Shown piece after piece: positions 9,357 to 19,291 of a DNA stretch of 64,000 nucleotides; the stretch's first letter is position 1, and each line of letters opens with the position of its first letter. This DNA comes from Legionella sp. (GTDB taxonomy: Bacteria; Pseudomonadota; Gammaproteobacteria; Legionellales; Legionellaceae): NCBI GenBank assembly GCA_030680075.1, contig JAUXWR010000459.1:1-64000 (forward strand), given 5' to 3'. The notes below the pieces were generated by a model. It saw only the letters and a program-made list of their open reading frames with translations. It made no database searches and had not been told where the DNA came from. The position numbers were made by a program, and so were the translations under genes.

Positions 9357-10184
9357 ATGCTCAGTTATCAACATGGCTACCATGCCGGAAATTTTGCCGA
9401 CGTTGTGAAACACCTCACATTGACTCGGATTATGAATTATATGGTGGAGAAGGATAAGCCTCTATTTTATATGGAAACACATGCAGGACGAGGCATGTAT
9501 GACCTAAAGGATGGGCAATCCTCCAAAACGGAAGAATTTCGTGAAGGCATTTCATTGCTGTGGGAGAAACGTCAAAAAGCCCCTGCTTTACTCACCCCTT
9601 ATTTGGATGTCATTAAATCCCTTAACCCAAGCGATACTCTGCGTTATTACCCAGGCTCTCCCTATCTCGCAATAGCAGGCTTACGTTCTCAGGATAGATT
9701 ATGCTTCTCCGAGCTTCATCCGCGCGAGTTCAGTTACCTTGAGCAGTTACCTGATCTTGGCCAAAACGTTTCGTTTAATCATTCTGACGGGTTAAAAGAA
9801 TTAAGCGCACGATTACCCCCAATTGAGCGACGCGGGCTAATTTTCATGGATCCATCTTATGAAATTAAAGATGACTATAAAAGCATTCCGAATACTATCA
9901 AAACCGCCCTTTCTCGCTTTTCCACCGGCGTTTATTGCCTTTGGTACCCTCTGGTCGACCGGCGATTACACGACCAGCTTATACGAGGTTTAAGAAATAT
10001 CGGCAGCGACAATGTCTTGCGAATAGAGTTTTTTCTAAGCGCCAAAGCGCAAGCGGGAATGAACGGATGTGGTCTTTGGGTTATTAACCCACCCTATATG
10101 CTCGCTGAAGAAATGAAAAGCATCTTGAATTTTTTGCGTACTCTTTTTAATCCAGGGGTGTCTTCTTTCCTGATTGAAAAGTGA
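9357..10184 (+). CDS. rlmJ: 23S rRNA (adenine(2030)-N6)-methyltransferase
   Basis: SAM-dependent methyltransferase that makes m6A2030 in 23S rRNA. The 275-aa protein starts with the family signature MLSYQHGYHAGNFADVVKH. The catalytic motif IV is DPSYE at residues 165-169, where E. coli has DPPYE, a conservative change. The insert domain and C-terminal strands are of normal length. Followed after 24 bp by gloB, so they may share a transcript. Confidence 0.96.
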   Translation: MLSYQHGYHAGNFADVVKHLTLTRIMNYMVEKDKPLFYMETHAGRGMYDLKDGQSSKTEEFREGISLLWEKRQKAPALLTPYLDVIKSLNPSDTLRYYPGSPYLAIAGLRSQDRLCFSELHPREFSYLEQLPDLGQNVSFNHSDGLKELSARLPPIERRGLIFMDPSYEIKDDYKSIPNTIKTALSRFSTGVYCLWYPLVDRRLHDQLIRGLRNIGSDNVLRIEFFLSAKAQAGMNGCGLWVINPPYMLAEEMKSILNFLRTLFNPGVSSFLIEK

Positions 10185-10208
10185 AATTCGTAATAAAAGT
10201 GTGAATTT

Positions 10209-10970
10209 ATGAACATATACCCCATAAAAGCCTTTACGGATAACTACATTTGGCTTTTAGTAGCTGATGATAACAAATCTGCCATTTGTGTTGATCCCGG
10301 TGATGCAGCGCCTGTGATTCACTTTCTCAAGGAAAATGATTTAACCCTTGAGACGGTGCTGCTTACCCACCATCATGCCGATCATATCAATGGTGTCTCA
10401 GCGTTGTTAGCATACGACCCTTTGCTAGAAGTCTATGGCCCAAACGACGTGAGAATAACCGCAGCACCCCGACTCATAGCCAATCAATCCGACTTCACTT
10501 TGCATGCCTGGCAATTTCATGTTTTACAAACCCCTGGACATACATCGAGCCATATTTGTTTTTATGAATCAAATTACGGCTTATTATTTTGCGGTGATAC
10601 GCTGTTTTCCGCAGGCTGTGGGCGAATTTTCGACGGCTCAATCGAGATGCTCTATAGTTCTCTCAACACATTAAAAGAGTTACCTGACGAAACACGGGTC
10701 TATTGCGGGCATGAATATACCCGGCAAAATTTACGTTTTGCCGCTACTGTAGAGCCTCATAATTCCGTGATTCAAAACTATTATCAAAAACTCACCAGCG
10801 AGCCTGCTCTTTGTTCCCTGCCCTCAACTATTGCTCTGGAAAAAGAGATTAATCCTTTTTTACGACTCACTCAGGAAGAAGTAAAACAATACGTCACGCG
10901 TAGAGGGAGCAATACGGATCCTTTATCTGTTCTAAAACAACTTCGAGACGATAAAAATAACTTCTCTTAA
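10209..10970 (+). CDS. gloB: Hydroxyacylglutathione hydrolase (glyoxalase II)
   Basis: Hydrolyses S-lactoylglutathione to lactate and glutathione in methylglyoxal detoxification. The metallo-beta-lactamase binuclear motif THHHADH is at residues 53-59 (His54, His56, Asp58, His59), with further ligands in TPGHTSSHIC, FCGDTLFSAGCGR and YCGHEYT. The 253-aa length is standard. It follows rlmJ closely. Confidence 0.97.
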   Translation: MNIYPIKAFTDNYIWLLVADDNKSAICVDPGDAAPVIHFLKENDLTLETVLLTHHHADHINGVSALLAYDPLLEVYGPNDVRITAAPRLIANQSDFTLHAWQFHVLQTPGHTSSHICFYESNYGLLFCGDTLFSAGCGRIFDGSIEMLYSSLNTLKELPDETRVYCGHEYTRQNLRFAATVEPHNSVIQNYYQKLTSEPALCSLPSTIALEKEINPFLRLTQEEVKQYVTRRGSNTDPLSVLKQLRDDKNNFS

Positions 10971-11082
10971 ACAAAAAGTATTAATTTTAACCTTTTAGCA
11001 TTTTCGAGGATCACAAAGGGTTCCTCGACTGAAGTATATCGAGTACACTGGTGGCCTGTTACATTGCAATAGGCCACAAGAT

Positions 11083-12492
11083 TTGAAGTTTAAGCTATCA
11101 ATTTTAATAATAATTTCAAGCTTTTGCATTTTTTTAAACAGAGCTGATGCCCGTTCTACACCCAACGTGTGGGATGTCCTGCGTTCTGAGCTTTCGCTAA
11201 ACCATGAAGTAACACAACCCGAAGTTCAAACACAATTACGCTGGCTTGTTTCTCACCCCAGCTACCTTCAAAAACTAGCCCGTTCTGAACCTTATATCTA
11301 CCATATTGTTACTGAAATTAAAAAAAGAGGGATACCCGGCGAAATAGCCCTTCTGCCCATGATAGAGAGCGCTTATGATCCCTTTGCTTATTCGGGGGCA
11401 GGTGCGGCAGGTCTTTGGCAATTAATGCCCGGCACAGGTAATGATCTTGGCTTGAAGCAGGATTGGTGGTTTGACGGGCGACGCAGCATTCGCCCATCAA
11501 CAGACGCCGCTCTTAATTATCTCACCTATCTTAATAAATATTTTAACGGTAACTGGATATTGGCCATCGCCGCTTACGACTCTGGTGAAGGGACCGTTTC
11601 AAGAGCGATTAAAAATAGCGGGCAAACCCGCAATATACGTTTTTGGTCATTACCCTTGCCAAGTGAGACTCGTGCTTATGTACCAAGATTATTAGCACTG
11701 GCAGAAATAATAAAATACCCGGCACGTTATAAAATAACGCTGCCTGATATTCCTCACACACCTTATTTTGAAGAGGTCAATATTGGCAGTCAAATTGACT
11801 TGAATCATGCAGCAAAGCTTGCTGGCATTTCATATAAAGATCTAATCAAACTAAATCCTGGCTACAATCGTTGGGCAACAGCACCCTACAAACCATTTAA
11901 ACTACTGATACCGACCAGTAAGGTTGCGAGCTTTAATCGCAATCTCTCTCACGTTCCTGAAGAAAAACGCGTGAGCTGGGCACGGCATCAAGTTCGCTCG
12001 GGTGATAATCTGGATTCTATCGCACGCCGCTATTTTACAACGGTAAAGCTGCTACGTGAACTAAATCAGCTCAAATCCGATAACCTCCGAAACGGTCAAT
12101 ACCTGCTGATTCCGAGTTCTAAAAATGCAATAGCCGCTAAAAGCGCGCCTGTATTAAGAACACCCGATCACCCCGCGACATTGCAACCTTACAAAGTAGT
12201 GCATATCGTGCAAATGGGGGAAACTTTTCAAACACTTGAAAAAAAATACAGTGTAACCGAATCAAAAATACGCTTTTGGAATAAACTCAATTCAACCAAA
12301 AAATTGGCAAAAGGCGATCAACTAATAATTTGGCGAAACCTTATACAGCCAGGACTGTACACCGTAGTAACTGGCGATAGCATCAGCCGCATTGCCAAGC
12401 GGTATAACACCACCACAACTTCACTGCAAAAATTAAACCCGAATCTTGACTTCCGGATTTTAAAACCCGGGCAGCGATTGCTTATCGGATGA
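11083..12492 (+). CDS. mltD: Membrane-bound lytic murein transglycosylase D
   Basis: Cleaves peptidoglycan glycan strands to 1,6-anhydromuramoyl products in the periplasm. A signal peptide covers residues 1-23 and an SLT domain about 70-240, with catalytic Glu95 in MIESAYDPFAYS followed by GAAGLWQLMPGTG and the AIAAYDSGEG block. Three LysM modules follow at about residues 306-350, 370-415 and 425-469 (GDNLDSIARRY, GETFQTLEKKY, GDSISRIAKRY). The start codon is TTG at 11083. No lipobox Cys is seen at the signal end, so it is probably soluble or anchored through LysM rather than a lipoprotein. Confidence 0.95.
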   Translation: MKFKLSILIIISSFCIFLNRADARSTPNVWDVLRSELSLNHEVTQPEVQTQLRWLVSHPSYLQKLARSEPYIYHIVTEIKKRGIPGEIALLPMIESAYDPFAYSGAGAAGLWQLMPGTGNDLGLKQDWWFDGRRSIRPSTDAALNYLTYLNKYFNGNWILAIAAYDSGEGTVSRAIKNSGQTRNIRFWSLPLPSETRAYVPRLLALAEIIKYPARYKITLPDIPHTPYFEEVNIGSQIDLNHAAKLAGISYKDLIKLNPGYNRWATAPYKPFKLLIPTSKVASFNRNLSHVPEEKRVSWARHQVRSGDNLDSIARRYFTTVKLLRELNQLKSDNLRNGQYLLIPSSKNAIAAKSAPVLRTPDHPATLQPYKVVHIVQMGETFQTLEKKYSVTESKIRFWNKLNSTKKLAKGDQLIIWRNLIQPGLYTVVTGDSISRIAKRYNTTTTSLQKLNPNLDFRILKPGQRLLIG

Positions 12493-12599
12493 TTTAAAAA
12501 CGTGAAAATTTCAAGTTACTCGCATGAGGATGCTTGCAACATCTCGGTAAATCCTGTGTTATAATGAACATAACCTGATGTAAATATTTGAAAATCACT

Positions 12600-13175
12600 A
12601 TGAAATTTTTATTTGATTTTTTCCCCATTGTTCTTTTTTTTATCGGATATAAATTATTCGATATATATGTTGCTACAGCCATCGCAATGACGGCCTCTTT
12701 GTTGCAAGTATTTTTGTATCGACTCAAGCATCAACGCTATGAAAAAATGCATATTTATAGCCTGATAATTATTTTTGTATTAGGCGGGGCCACCTTATTT
12801 TTCCATAACCCATGGTTTATCAAATGGAAACCCACCGGTATCTACTGGCTCACTGCACTCATTTTTATTGCATCCCCCTTGGTAACTAAAACACCTCTTA
12901 TACAAAAGATGATGGAAAATAATATTAGTTTACCGGGAAAGATTTGGTATCGTTTAAATTATACCTGGGCGTTGTTCTTTATTGTCATGGGCGTTGCCAA
13001 TCTTTATGTGGCCTATTATTACAGCACCGCTGTTTGGGTTAATTTTAAACTATTTGGCTGTTCGGGCTTTACATTACTGTTCGTTTTCCTGCAAGCTATC
13101 TACTTGACAAGGCATATTATTGAAAAAGATACAGAGCAACACACCACAGGGGGCTCTTCAAAGAATTTGCCCTGA
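12600..13175 (+). CDS. yciB: YciB/IspA-type inner membrane septation protein
   Basis: A 191-aa polytopic inner membrane protein of the intracellular septation protein A family, involved in cell-envelope synthesis. ATG 12600 gives the family start [19 protein letters not shown]; a TTG 12 nt upstream is possible but unneeded. About five transmembrane segments are visible, with the family block [14 protein letters not shown] and the [26 protein letters not shown] stretch (split here only as description). The gene precedes a two-component system by 28 bp. Confidence 0.95.
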   Translation: MKFLFDFFPIVLFFIGYKLFDIYVATAIAMTASLLQVFLYRLKHQRYEKMHIYSLIIIFVLGGATLFFHNPWFIKWKPTGIYWLTALIFIASPLVTKTPLIQKMMENNISLPGKIWYRLNYTWALFFIVMGVANLYVAYYYSTAVWVNFKLFGCSGFTLLFVFLQAIYLTRHIIEKDTEQHTTGGSSKNLP

Positions 13176-13203
13176 CCATTGACCTATAACATTAGGAGCG
13201 GCG

Positions 13204-13872
13204 ATGCGATTGCTACTGGTTGAAGATGATGAATTATTGGGAGATGCTGTTAAAGCCGGTTTAACCCAATTTGGTTATATTGTCGATTGGCTAAGAGACG
13301 GTGAAGCGGCTCGCGCTGCAGTCAAATCGGAATCCTTTGAATTAATTATTCTGGATTTAGGATTGCCCAAACTCTCCGGGCTTGGTTTTTTGCAAGCTAT
13401 CCGCAACGACAGCAATGCAACCCCCGTCATTATTCTCACCGCCCGTGAGTCCGTTGAAGACCGCGTTAAAGGATTGGACAGTGGTGCTGATGATTACATC
13501 ATCAAGCCGTTTGATTTAAATGAACTTAGTGCTCGGGTACGAGCCTTGGTAAGGCGCTCTCAAGGGCGTGCTGACTCTGTGCTGCAGTATCGCAATATTA
13601 CACTCGACCCAGCGGCGCACTCTGTTTATGTTGATGATGTTATTGTTAATGTACCCCGCCGTGAATTCGCGCTCTTGCAAAAATTGCTCGAAAATAGTGG
13701 CCAGGTGTTATCACGCGAACAACTGATGCAAAGTATCTATGGCTGGGATGAGGACGTTGACAGTAACGCTCTTGAAGTCCATATCCATAACTTACGGAAA
13801 AAATTAAATGCCAATTTTATTCGCACCATAAGAGGTGTGGGGTATATGGCCGAAAAAAATGAGAGTTATTAA
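13204..13872 (+). CDS. pmrA: OmpR-family response regulator, PmrA/QseB-like
   Basis: The 222-aa regulator has a receiver domain (acidic pair Glu7/Asp8/Asp9, phosphoacceptor Asp51 in LIILDLGLP, Lys in IIKPFD) and a C-terminal OmpR winged helix (REFALLQKLL, NALEVHIHNLRKKL, IRTIRGVGYM). The sequence type is PmrA/QseB/BasR. In Legionella pneumophila PmrA activates Dot/Icm and effector genes; that role is transferred from knowledge of the family, not shown here. It is followed by its kinase 5 bp downstream and has a GGAGCGGCG ribosome site. Confidence 0.85.
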   Translation: MRLLLVEDDELLGDAVKAGLTQFGYIVDWLRDGEAARAAVKSESFELIILDLGLPKLSGLGFLQAIRNDSNATPVIILTARESVEDRVKGLDSGADDYIIKPFDLNELSARVRALVRRSQGRADSVLQYRNITLDPAAHSVYVDDVIVNVPRREFALLQKLLENSGQVLSREQLMQSIYGWDEDVDSNALEVHIHNLRKKLNANFIRTIRGVGYMAEKNESY

Positions 13873-13877
13873 TTCCT

Positions 13878-15296
13878 GTGAAATCATCCATACGCAAGTT
13901 TTTATTAATCAATCTCCTGTTGGCTATTACCATCACTACTACGCTGACAGCTATTGGTAACTATTACCTTGACCAAAAAGATATTCAAGAGCATCTCGAT
14001 ACCTTGATGGCGATTTCTGCATTGTCTTATCAAGCGTTATTAGGCGATGACGTACATCAGCGCCCGCTGGTAAAAATTCAAGATGCTCTGGAAGTTATCC
14101 CACAGAAAATTGAAAATTATTATCAGCGACGATTTTTAAACGATCTCCCCCCCAAAAATTACCTGGATAAATTTAATTTTCAGGTATGGACTGATGGCGG
14201 AAAATTATTATTACACTCCTCCACCGCCCCTAAAATTCCCTTAACGGCGGAAATTGATGGCTTTAGCGATAAAATGCTTTCTAATCAAAAATGGCGTGTA
14301 TTTACAACCTACAACGACAAAGCCGGTATTCGTACGGTTTTGGCCGAACGCTATGATACCCGTAACGAGCTCGGCCATCGTATCGCTCAGGATGATTTAT
14401 ATATCATGCTGCTTACTTTTCCTTTATCGGGGCTGCTCATCTGGATAATCATTGGTCGAGGGCTGGATAGCCTTGACCGAGTCGCTCAAGAGGTAGCAAA
14501 TCGTGCTCCCACCCATCTCGAACCTGTTGATTTGCAAGAAGTTCCTGAAGAAATTAAACCCGTTATCGATGAGCTCAATAAATTATTCTACCGTTTACAA
14601 GAAGGCTTTGAGCGAGAAAAACGGTTTGCAGCGGACGCAGCTCATGAGTTACGCACACCGCTCGCCGCTTTAAAAGCTCAAGCTCAAGTCGCCTTAAACA
14701 CCGAAAACATTGAGGAAAAAAACCTGGCTTTGCAAAAATTAATTGCCAGTGTTAATAGAAGCACTCATATTGTGCAACAGCTTTTGACCATGAGTAAACT
14801 TGTTCCTGAAGCATCGAGCATTAATGATATCGTTGAAGTAAATCTCGTCAAAATTACGCGTGAAGTATTGGCCATGCTTGCACCAAGCGCTGTTGAAAAA
14901 CAAATCGAGCTTGAATTTGATCACGATAAAAATCCACCCGGCTTCGCAGGGAATCCTACAGCTCTGAGTATTCTGATTCGCAATTTGGTAGATAACGCTA
15001 TTCGCTATTGTAAAGAATATGGCAAAGTTTTAGTGCAAGTTTATAAAAGTAATAATGAGCTTATCCTGCAAGTTAGTGATAATGGCCCGGGAATACCCAG
15101 TGAATTACAAGCACGTGTATTTGAACGTTTCTTCAGAGTACTTGGCAATAAGAGCACCGGTAGCGGGCTTGGTCTTGCCATTGTCAGGCAAATCAGTGAA
15201 CTCCATGGAGGCAAGGTCGAGCTGGACTCCCCCAAAGAAGGTACGGGTCTTATTGTGAGAGTGTCTTTTCCACTTAAACCACTTCCTCTAACATAA
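13878..15296 (+). CDS. pmrB: Sensor histidine kinase, PmrB/QseC-like
   Basis: A 472-aa membrane kinase partner of the upstream regulator, starting at GTG. TM1 lies at about residues 8-27, a periplasmic sensor at 28-172, TM2 at about 174-193 and a HAMP linker follows. The HisKA box AADAAHELRTPLAALKAQ has phospho-acceptor His256. The ATPase domain shows the N box NLVDNAIRYC, G1 DNGPGIP and G2 GSGLGLAIVRQI. The sensor lacks an obvious ExxE iron motif, so the stimulus is unknown. Confidence 0.88.
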   Translation: MKSSIRKFLLINLLLAITITTTLTAIGNYYLDQKDIQEHLDTLMAISALSYQALLGDDVHQRPLVKIQDALEVIPQKIENYYQRRFLNDLPPKNYLDKFNFQVWTDGGKLLLHSSTAPKIPLTAEIDGFSDKMLSNQKWRVFTTYNDKAGIRTVLAERYDTRNELGHRIAQDDLYIMLLTFPLSGLLIWIIIGRGLDSLDRVAQEVANRAPTHLEPVDLQEVPEEIKPVIDELNKLFYRLQEGFEREKRFAADAAHELRTPLAALKAQAQVALNTENIEEKNLALQKLIASVNRSTHIVQQLLTMSKLVPEASSINDIVEVNLVKITREVLAMLAPSAVEKQIELEFDHDKNPPGFAGNPTALSILIRNLVDNAIRYCKEYGKVLVQVYKSNNELILQVSDNGPGIPSELQARVFERFFRVLGNKSTGSGLGLAIVRQISELHGGKVELDSPKEGTGLIVRVSFPLKPLPLT

Positions 15297-15410
15297 GTCT
15301 CACTTAACGCCATTCTCAACTTTTTATGGTTTTCCCAATTCAAATTAACGTGTTAGCATTTTTTATTCTTACAGTGGTAAGCTGAATAGGAGTCAATATC
15401 ATTATCTCAG

Positions 15411-15445
15411 TTGACTCAAAAATGCTCAGCAAACAATGCTATACT
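15411..15445 (+). promoter_or_regulatory. Putative promoter of the 801-aa orphan gene
   Basis: An extended -10 element, TGCTATACT, ends at 15445, 33 bp upstream of the ATG. A TTGACT at 15411 is present but 23 bp away, too far for a normal -35, so the extended -10 is the stronger signal. This suggests the gene is transcribed on its own rather than from the kinase operon. Confidence 0.45.
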
Positions 15446-15478
15446 ACGAACAGAGTAACCAAATGAAACCCACATATC

Positions 15479-17884
15479 ATGAAGCTACCTCTAAAAGAAC
15501 CTTTATCTGCCCGCTACCTTTACCTAAGCCCCGAGAACATAGTCCACATTTTTATGCCCATAGTCAGTGGAACGAACATTGGTCTGGACAACACCTGTAA
15601 AGCGGTTTATGCGCTCCAGGAGTTTTTTGATAAAGGCAACAATTCAAATAAGAAGGCCAGCCTCAAGGCGGAGTTATTAGCCTACAAAGAGGCTGTGGAA
15701 AGCGACATCAGTATCCTTGAGCCAGACTCTGCACTCACCCAACAAAAAGAAGAACGGTTAGCCCAAATTGAAGCGTACTTAAAGGTATTGGGCGTGGTGG
15801 AACAGCACGAGGAGCTCAACTGCCTGAACTCAGGCTTTCCCAGCTACCCAAGGCCATTAGAAGGCATGATTCAAGACAGAGCCACATCGAACCTGTACAG
15901 CATGGTATTACGCCCAAGTCAGGAAGATGGTTTTCTTCGTACTGAGGGGGCAAACCCTGTATTTAGTGTGGCGCACAAAAGCGTATCAAGACAGATTGAC
16001 GAAGTTGAATCAGCATTACAGAAAGCCCTTATTAACAAGTACAGGCCATTAACTTTTAATGTGCGGGATTTAAAAGCAGAAGTAAAGCATCAGGTATTAA
16101 CGCAATTTGAGGCACTCAATCAACCATGTACTAGTGACCTCATGGCAAAGCTCCTTCAGGAAGCGATACAAGCACAGCTGCATGTCACTGTTGATTTCAG
16201 CAAAACGGATAAAGGTGAGGCTATCACCGATGACTTGATAACCACTACCATGCTCTCCAACTCCCCTGAAGATTATGTAGACGCTCTATTAGGCTTCTGC
16301 GCCAATGAGGTGTTCACCACTGTCCCAATATCGCCTTTTAAGTACCTAATCAGGGCAGAGGACTGGTCTATAGCCACTCAATTTTTATTAGGCATGACCA
16401 ATCTCTATGCGGTGGCCAAAGGCAAAACCAGCCAAGATACCAATTTTGGGGACATTCTGGATAAAAATCCTGATTTAAGCAAAAGCCTTGTCGAAACACT
16501 GGCAGAAGCACAAAGGGCAGGCAATGACATAGAAGAAGTGGCCGTATCCTGGATGAATGCCCATGCTCCAGAATTAAAGCTTAATGAGAACTTCTCTCCG
16601 AATGATTTAAAGACCATCCAACAAAACGTAGCGAACCGCTACGCCCAAATCAAAGACTCACCGCATTTTGATGAGTTTTTTGTATTAGACACCGAAAAAG
16701 AAGGCCGCTTTGTCATGCACCAAGGTTCAATCTGCACTGGTTTTGCCGAGTTTGTGAGCTCCCCTTTATTGGAGGTACCTCAGGAATTAACCCAGCCTTT
16801 AGAGCAAGCCCGAACTCAAGCACCAGGCTTGAGCATCAACATCCCCCATAAAAACATATTGGTGCACAACGATGTAGAAATAAACACCGCAACTCTAGAT
16901 AAAGCGGCACTTCAAGCATTGTATGAATGCATCGACAGCTACCAGGACCAAAAACTCAAAGAAATGCTCTTAGCTCAATTGAAACAAGAACGTCCGGATT
17001 TCAAGCCAAAAATCAACGCCAAACCGTTCTTGCAGTGTGTCGCCTACGGCCAACAAAATGAGGCCGAAAGCCTACTTAAAAAAGATGCAGAACTGGCTCA
17101 AGCGCTTCTCACTGCACGAGGCATAGCCTTCACCGACTACTCAGGCCGCACGTTTAAATGCAGTGCTTATGAATACGCCTGGTGGGCCAAAGACTCGCAT
17201 ATGCGCTTTATGCTTGAACAATACATGAGTGATGAGACCAAGCAAGAGCTCTTAAAACGCGTACGACACATAGAAGAACCCATAGGTGAAGAACTATTTA
17301 AACAACCCCGAGGACTCGCCTATACCCAACAAGGACACAAATACCGCAGTGCTCATTTTAATTTAACGCCCTTAAAGATAGCATTAAGAGCTTACATTGA
17401 TGCCTACAATCAAAGCCCCAAGCGAACTGATGCGGATTGGGAAGCACTGGACCTAGTCTGGATACGGGTGGATTTACCCCAAAGAGAGGTGCCTGCTCAT
17501 ATTGCGCATGAATATTGCCATCCCATGCGCTCTTTTCAAGACGCGGTTAATAATCCATCATTATTGGACGCGTCTAATCCAAATAATCTAAAGCGGTCGC
17601 TCAAATTTTATAACTGGAATACTGGTTCTAGTGATGATTGGTTTACTCCTACGATTTCTTGCGAGGATTCTGGGTTGGGTTCTTTGTTTGCTATATTGCG
17701 GGGCAACGGGTGGGCGGCGCGCGGCGGCGGGCGGGGAGGCGATGACGTGGCGTGGTATGCTGCGAAGGTAGATTTACCGGCTATAGAAGCCATTGATGAG
17801 GCGAGAACAACAGACCTTACGCGGTCTTTAGAGTATCTTGCTGCACCATCAAGCTTACAGGCACCCAGGATTCACGGTAATTAA
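15479..17884 (+). CDS. Large orphan protein, putative effector (paralog 1)
   Basis: I do not recognise a named family. The 801-aa protein has no signal peptide or membrane segment. It is clearly paralogous over its whole length with the 759-aa protein at 20944: N-terminus MPIVSGTxIGLDNTCKxVYALQ, centre QGSICxxxAEF, and C-terminal FTDYSGRTFxCxAYEYAxWAKD and VPAHxAHEYC. The last motif (His674, His677, Cys680) and a Trp-rich tail (NWxxxxxxxWF) are conserved. Orphan, duplicated cytosolic proteins of this kind in Legionella are often Dot/Icm effectors; that is inference. The 3' end has an unusually GC-rich stretch at 17700-17755 coding a Gly-rich run. Confidence 0.8.
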   Translation: MKLPLKEPLSARYLYLSPENIVHIFMPIVSGTNIGLDNTCKAVYALQEFFDKGNNSNKKASLKAELLAYKEAVESDISILEPDSALTQQKEERLAQIEAYLKVLGVVEQHEELNCLNSGFPSYPRPLEGMIQDRATSNLYSMVLRPSQEDGFLRTEGANPVFSVAHKSVSRQIDEVESALQKALINKYRPLTFNVRDLKAEVKHQVLTQFEALNQPCTSDLMAKLLQEAIQAQLHVTVDFSKTDKGEAITDDLITTTMLSNSPEDYVDALLGFCANEVFTTVPISPFKYLIRAEDWSIATQFLLGMTNLYAVAKGKTSQDTNFGDILDKNPDLSKSLVETLAEAQRAGNDIEEVAVSWMNAHAPELKLNENFSPNDLKTIQQNVANRYAQIKDSPHFDEFFVLDTEKEGRFVMHQGSICTGFAEFVSSPLLEVPQELTQPLEQARTQAPGLSINIPHKNILVHNDVEINTATLDKAALQALYECIDSYQDQKLKEMLLAQLKQERPDFKPKINAKPFLQCVAYGQQNEAESLLKKDAELAQALLTARGIAFTDYSGRTFKCSAYEYAWWAKDSHMRFMLEQYMSDETKQELLKRVRHIEEPIGEELFKQPRGLAYTQQGHKYRSAHFNLTPLKIALRAYIDAYNQSPKRTDADWEALDLVWIRVDLPQREVPAHIAHEYCHPMRSFQDAVNNPSLLDASNPNNLKRSLKFYNWNTGSSDDWFTPTISCEDSGLGSLFAILRGNGWAARGGGRGGDDVAWYAAKVDLPAIEAIDEARTTDLTRSLEYLAAPSSLQAPRIHGN

Positions 17885-18105
17885 TCAGTAATAGCTCGAC
17901 AGCAATGGCGGCTATTCGAATGTCGTAACAACTATGAATAAATTGGGTTAACAGGTCACTTATATTGATATGTGTAATTCCTTCATCCCGAAAGACACAA
18001 CTTATTTATTTTTCGCAATTAGAACAAAAAACGGCCAACTAGCGCCTATAATCAAAATAAGCTTAAAGCTCTCAAATGCGTTGAGAATTAGATTGAGGCG
18101 ATCAA

Positions 18106-19140
18106 ATGAAAATTACAACTGCAATTTTAAAAAAAGCTGTTGATGCCAAAATAATCACAGCCAAACAAGCTGACGCACTTTTAACTTTCATTAAAAATCA
18201 GCCTAATCAAGAACCGGGTTTTAATTTAAGTAATGTCTTGTATTATTTTGGTGGATTAATTGCTATAGGCGCGATGACATTATTTATGAATTTAGGTTGG
18301 GAACGATTTGGGGCTTGGGGTATTTTATGCCTTTCCACTATTTACGCGATAATTGGCTTATGGCTCGCTCATATTTTTCAGAAAAAAAACCACACGGTAC
18401 CGGCAGGAATCTGTGCGACCTTTGTTGTCGCCTTAACCCCTTTGGCAATCTATAGCCTGCAACAGGTGATGGGTTGGTGGCCTGATTCCACACCCTATCG
18501 CGATTATCATTATTATATTAAATGGCATTGGATTTATATGGAGGCAGGTACGCTAGTGGTTGGTATTATATTGGCCTGGATATATCGTTATCCTTTTATG
18601 ATAATGCCCATTGCGGTAACGCTCTGGTATATGTCCATGGATCTTGCACTGATGCTGAACGGACAAGTTTTCGATTTTCAATTTAGTGCGATGGTTTCCA
18701 TGTATTTTGGATTGCTCGTTATTCTGATTGCGTTTTGGGTAGATTTACATGCTCGTAATGTGGCAGATTACGCTTTTTGGTTATACCTGTTTGGTGTGAT
18801 AGCCTTTTGGGGAGGCTTAAGCTCACAAAGCTCAACTAGTGAGCTGTCCAAATTCTTATATTTATGTATTAACATAGGGATGATTGGTGTAGGCGTTATG
18901 CTTATGAGACGGGTCTTCGTGATATTTGGAGCGCTTGGTTGCAGCTTTTACCTAGGTCATCTTGCGTCAGAAGTGTTTAAAGATAGCATGTTATTTCCTA
19001 TCGCTCTGACTGTAATTGGGCTAGTAATTATATACCTTGGCACTTTGTGGCAAAAGCACGAAGCGACGATAACCGGGAAAGTACAATCAATTTTGCCAAA
19101 GCCATTTCGCGAACTATTACAGTCCCGGAATGAGGATTAA
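18106..19140 (+). CDS. DUF2157-like polytopic membrane protein
   Basis: A 344-aa protein with a short cytoplasmic N-terminus (LKKAVDAKIITAKQADALLTF, a helical pair typical before DUF2157 domains) and then about nine transmembrane segments beginning VLYYFGGLIAIGAMTLFM. It contains an extracytoplasmic aromatic loop (WWPDSTPYRDYHYYIKWHW). Its function is unknown. Reasonable RBS (GAGGCG) before the ATG. It lies between the two orphan paralogs but shows no sign of being co-transcribed with them. Confidence 0.75.
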   Translation: MKITTAILKKAVDAKIITAKQADALLTFIKNQPNQEPGFNLSNVLYYFGGLIAIGAMTLFMNLGWERFGAWGILCLSTIYAIIGLWLAHIFQKKNHTVPAGICATFVVALTPLAIYSLQQVMGWWPDSTPYRDYHYYIKWHWIYMEAGTLVVGIILAWIYRYPFMIMPIAVTLWYMSMDLALMLNGQVFDFQFSAMVSMYFGLLVILIAFWVDLHARNVADYAFWLYLFGVIAFWGGLSSQSSTSELSKFLYLCINIGMIGVGVMLMRRVFVIFGALGCSFYLGHLASEVFKDSMLFPIALTVIGLVIIYLGTLWQKHEATITGKVQSILPKPFRELLQSRNED

Positions 19141-19183
19141 ATGGGCTTTGCACAGGACAATTTTTAAATGCGGGTAAATAACT

Positions 19184-19291
19184 CGTCTTTGCGAGTCGCA
19201 GACGAAGCAATTCAGTGACCTTTATGAGCAATAGATGCGCCAATTAACTTTTCCAAGGCCACTGGATTGCTTTACTTTGTTCGCAAAGACG
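19184..19291. repeat. REP-like palindromic element, copy 1
   Basis: A 108-bp element bounded by CGTCTTTGCGAG and its near inverse GTTCGCAAAGACG, with inner GCGAAGCAA-type and GGATTGCTT-type arms. A second copy with the same ends and similar internal order lies at 34188-34296. This CGTCTTTGCGAG...CGCAAAGACG type is a familiar dispersed repeat in Legionella-like genomes (established by recollection of the pattern, not searched). Confidence 0.8.
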
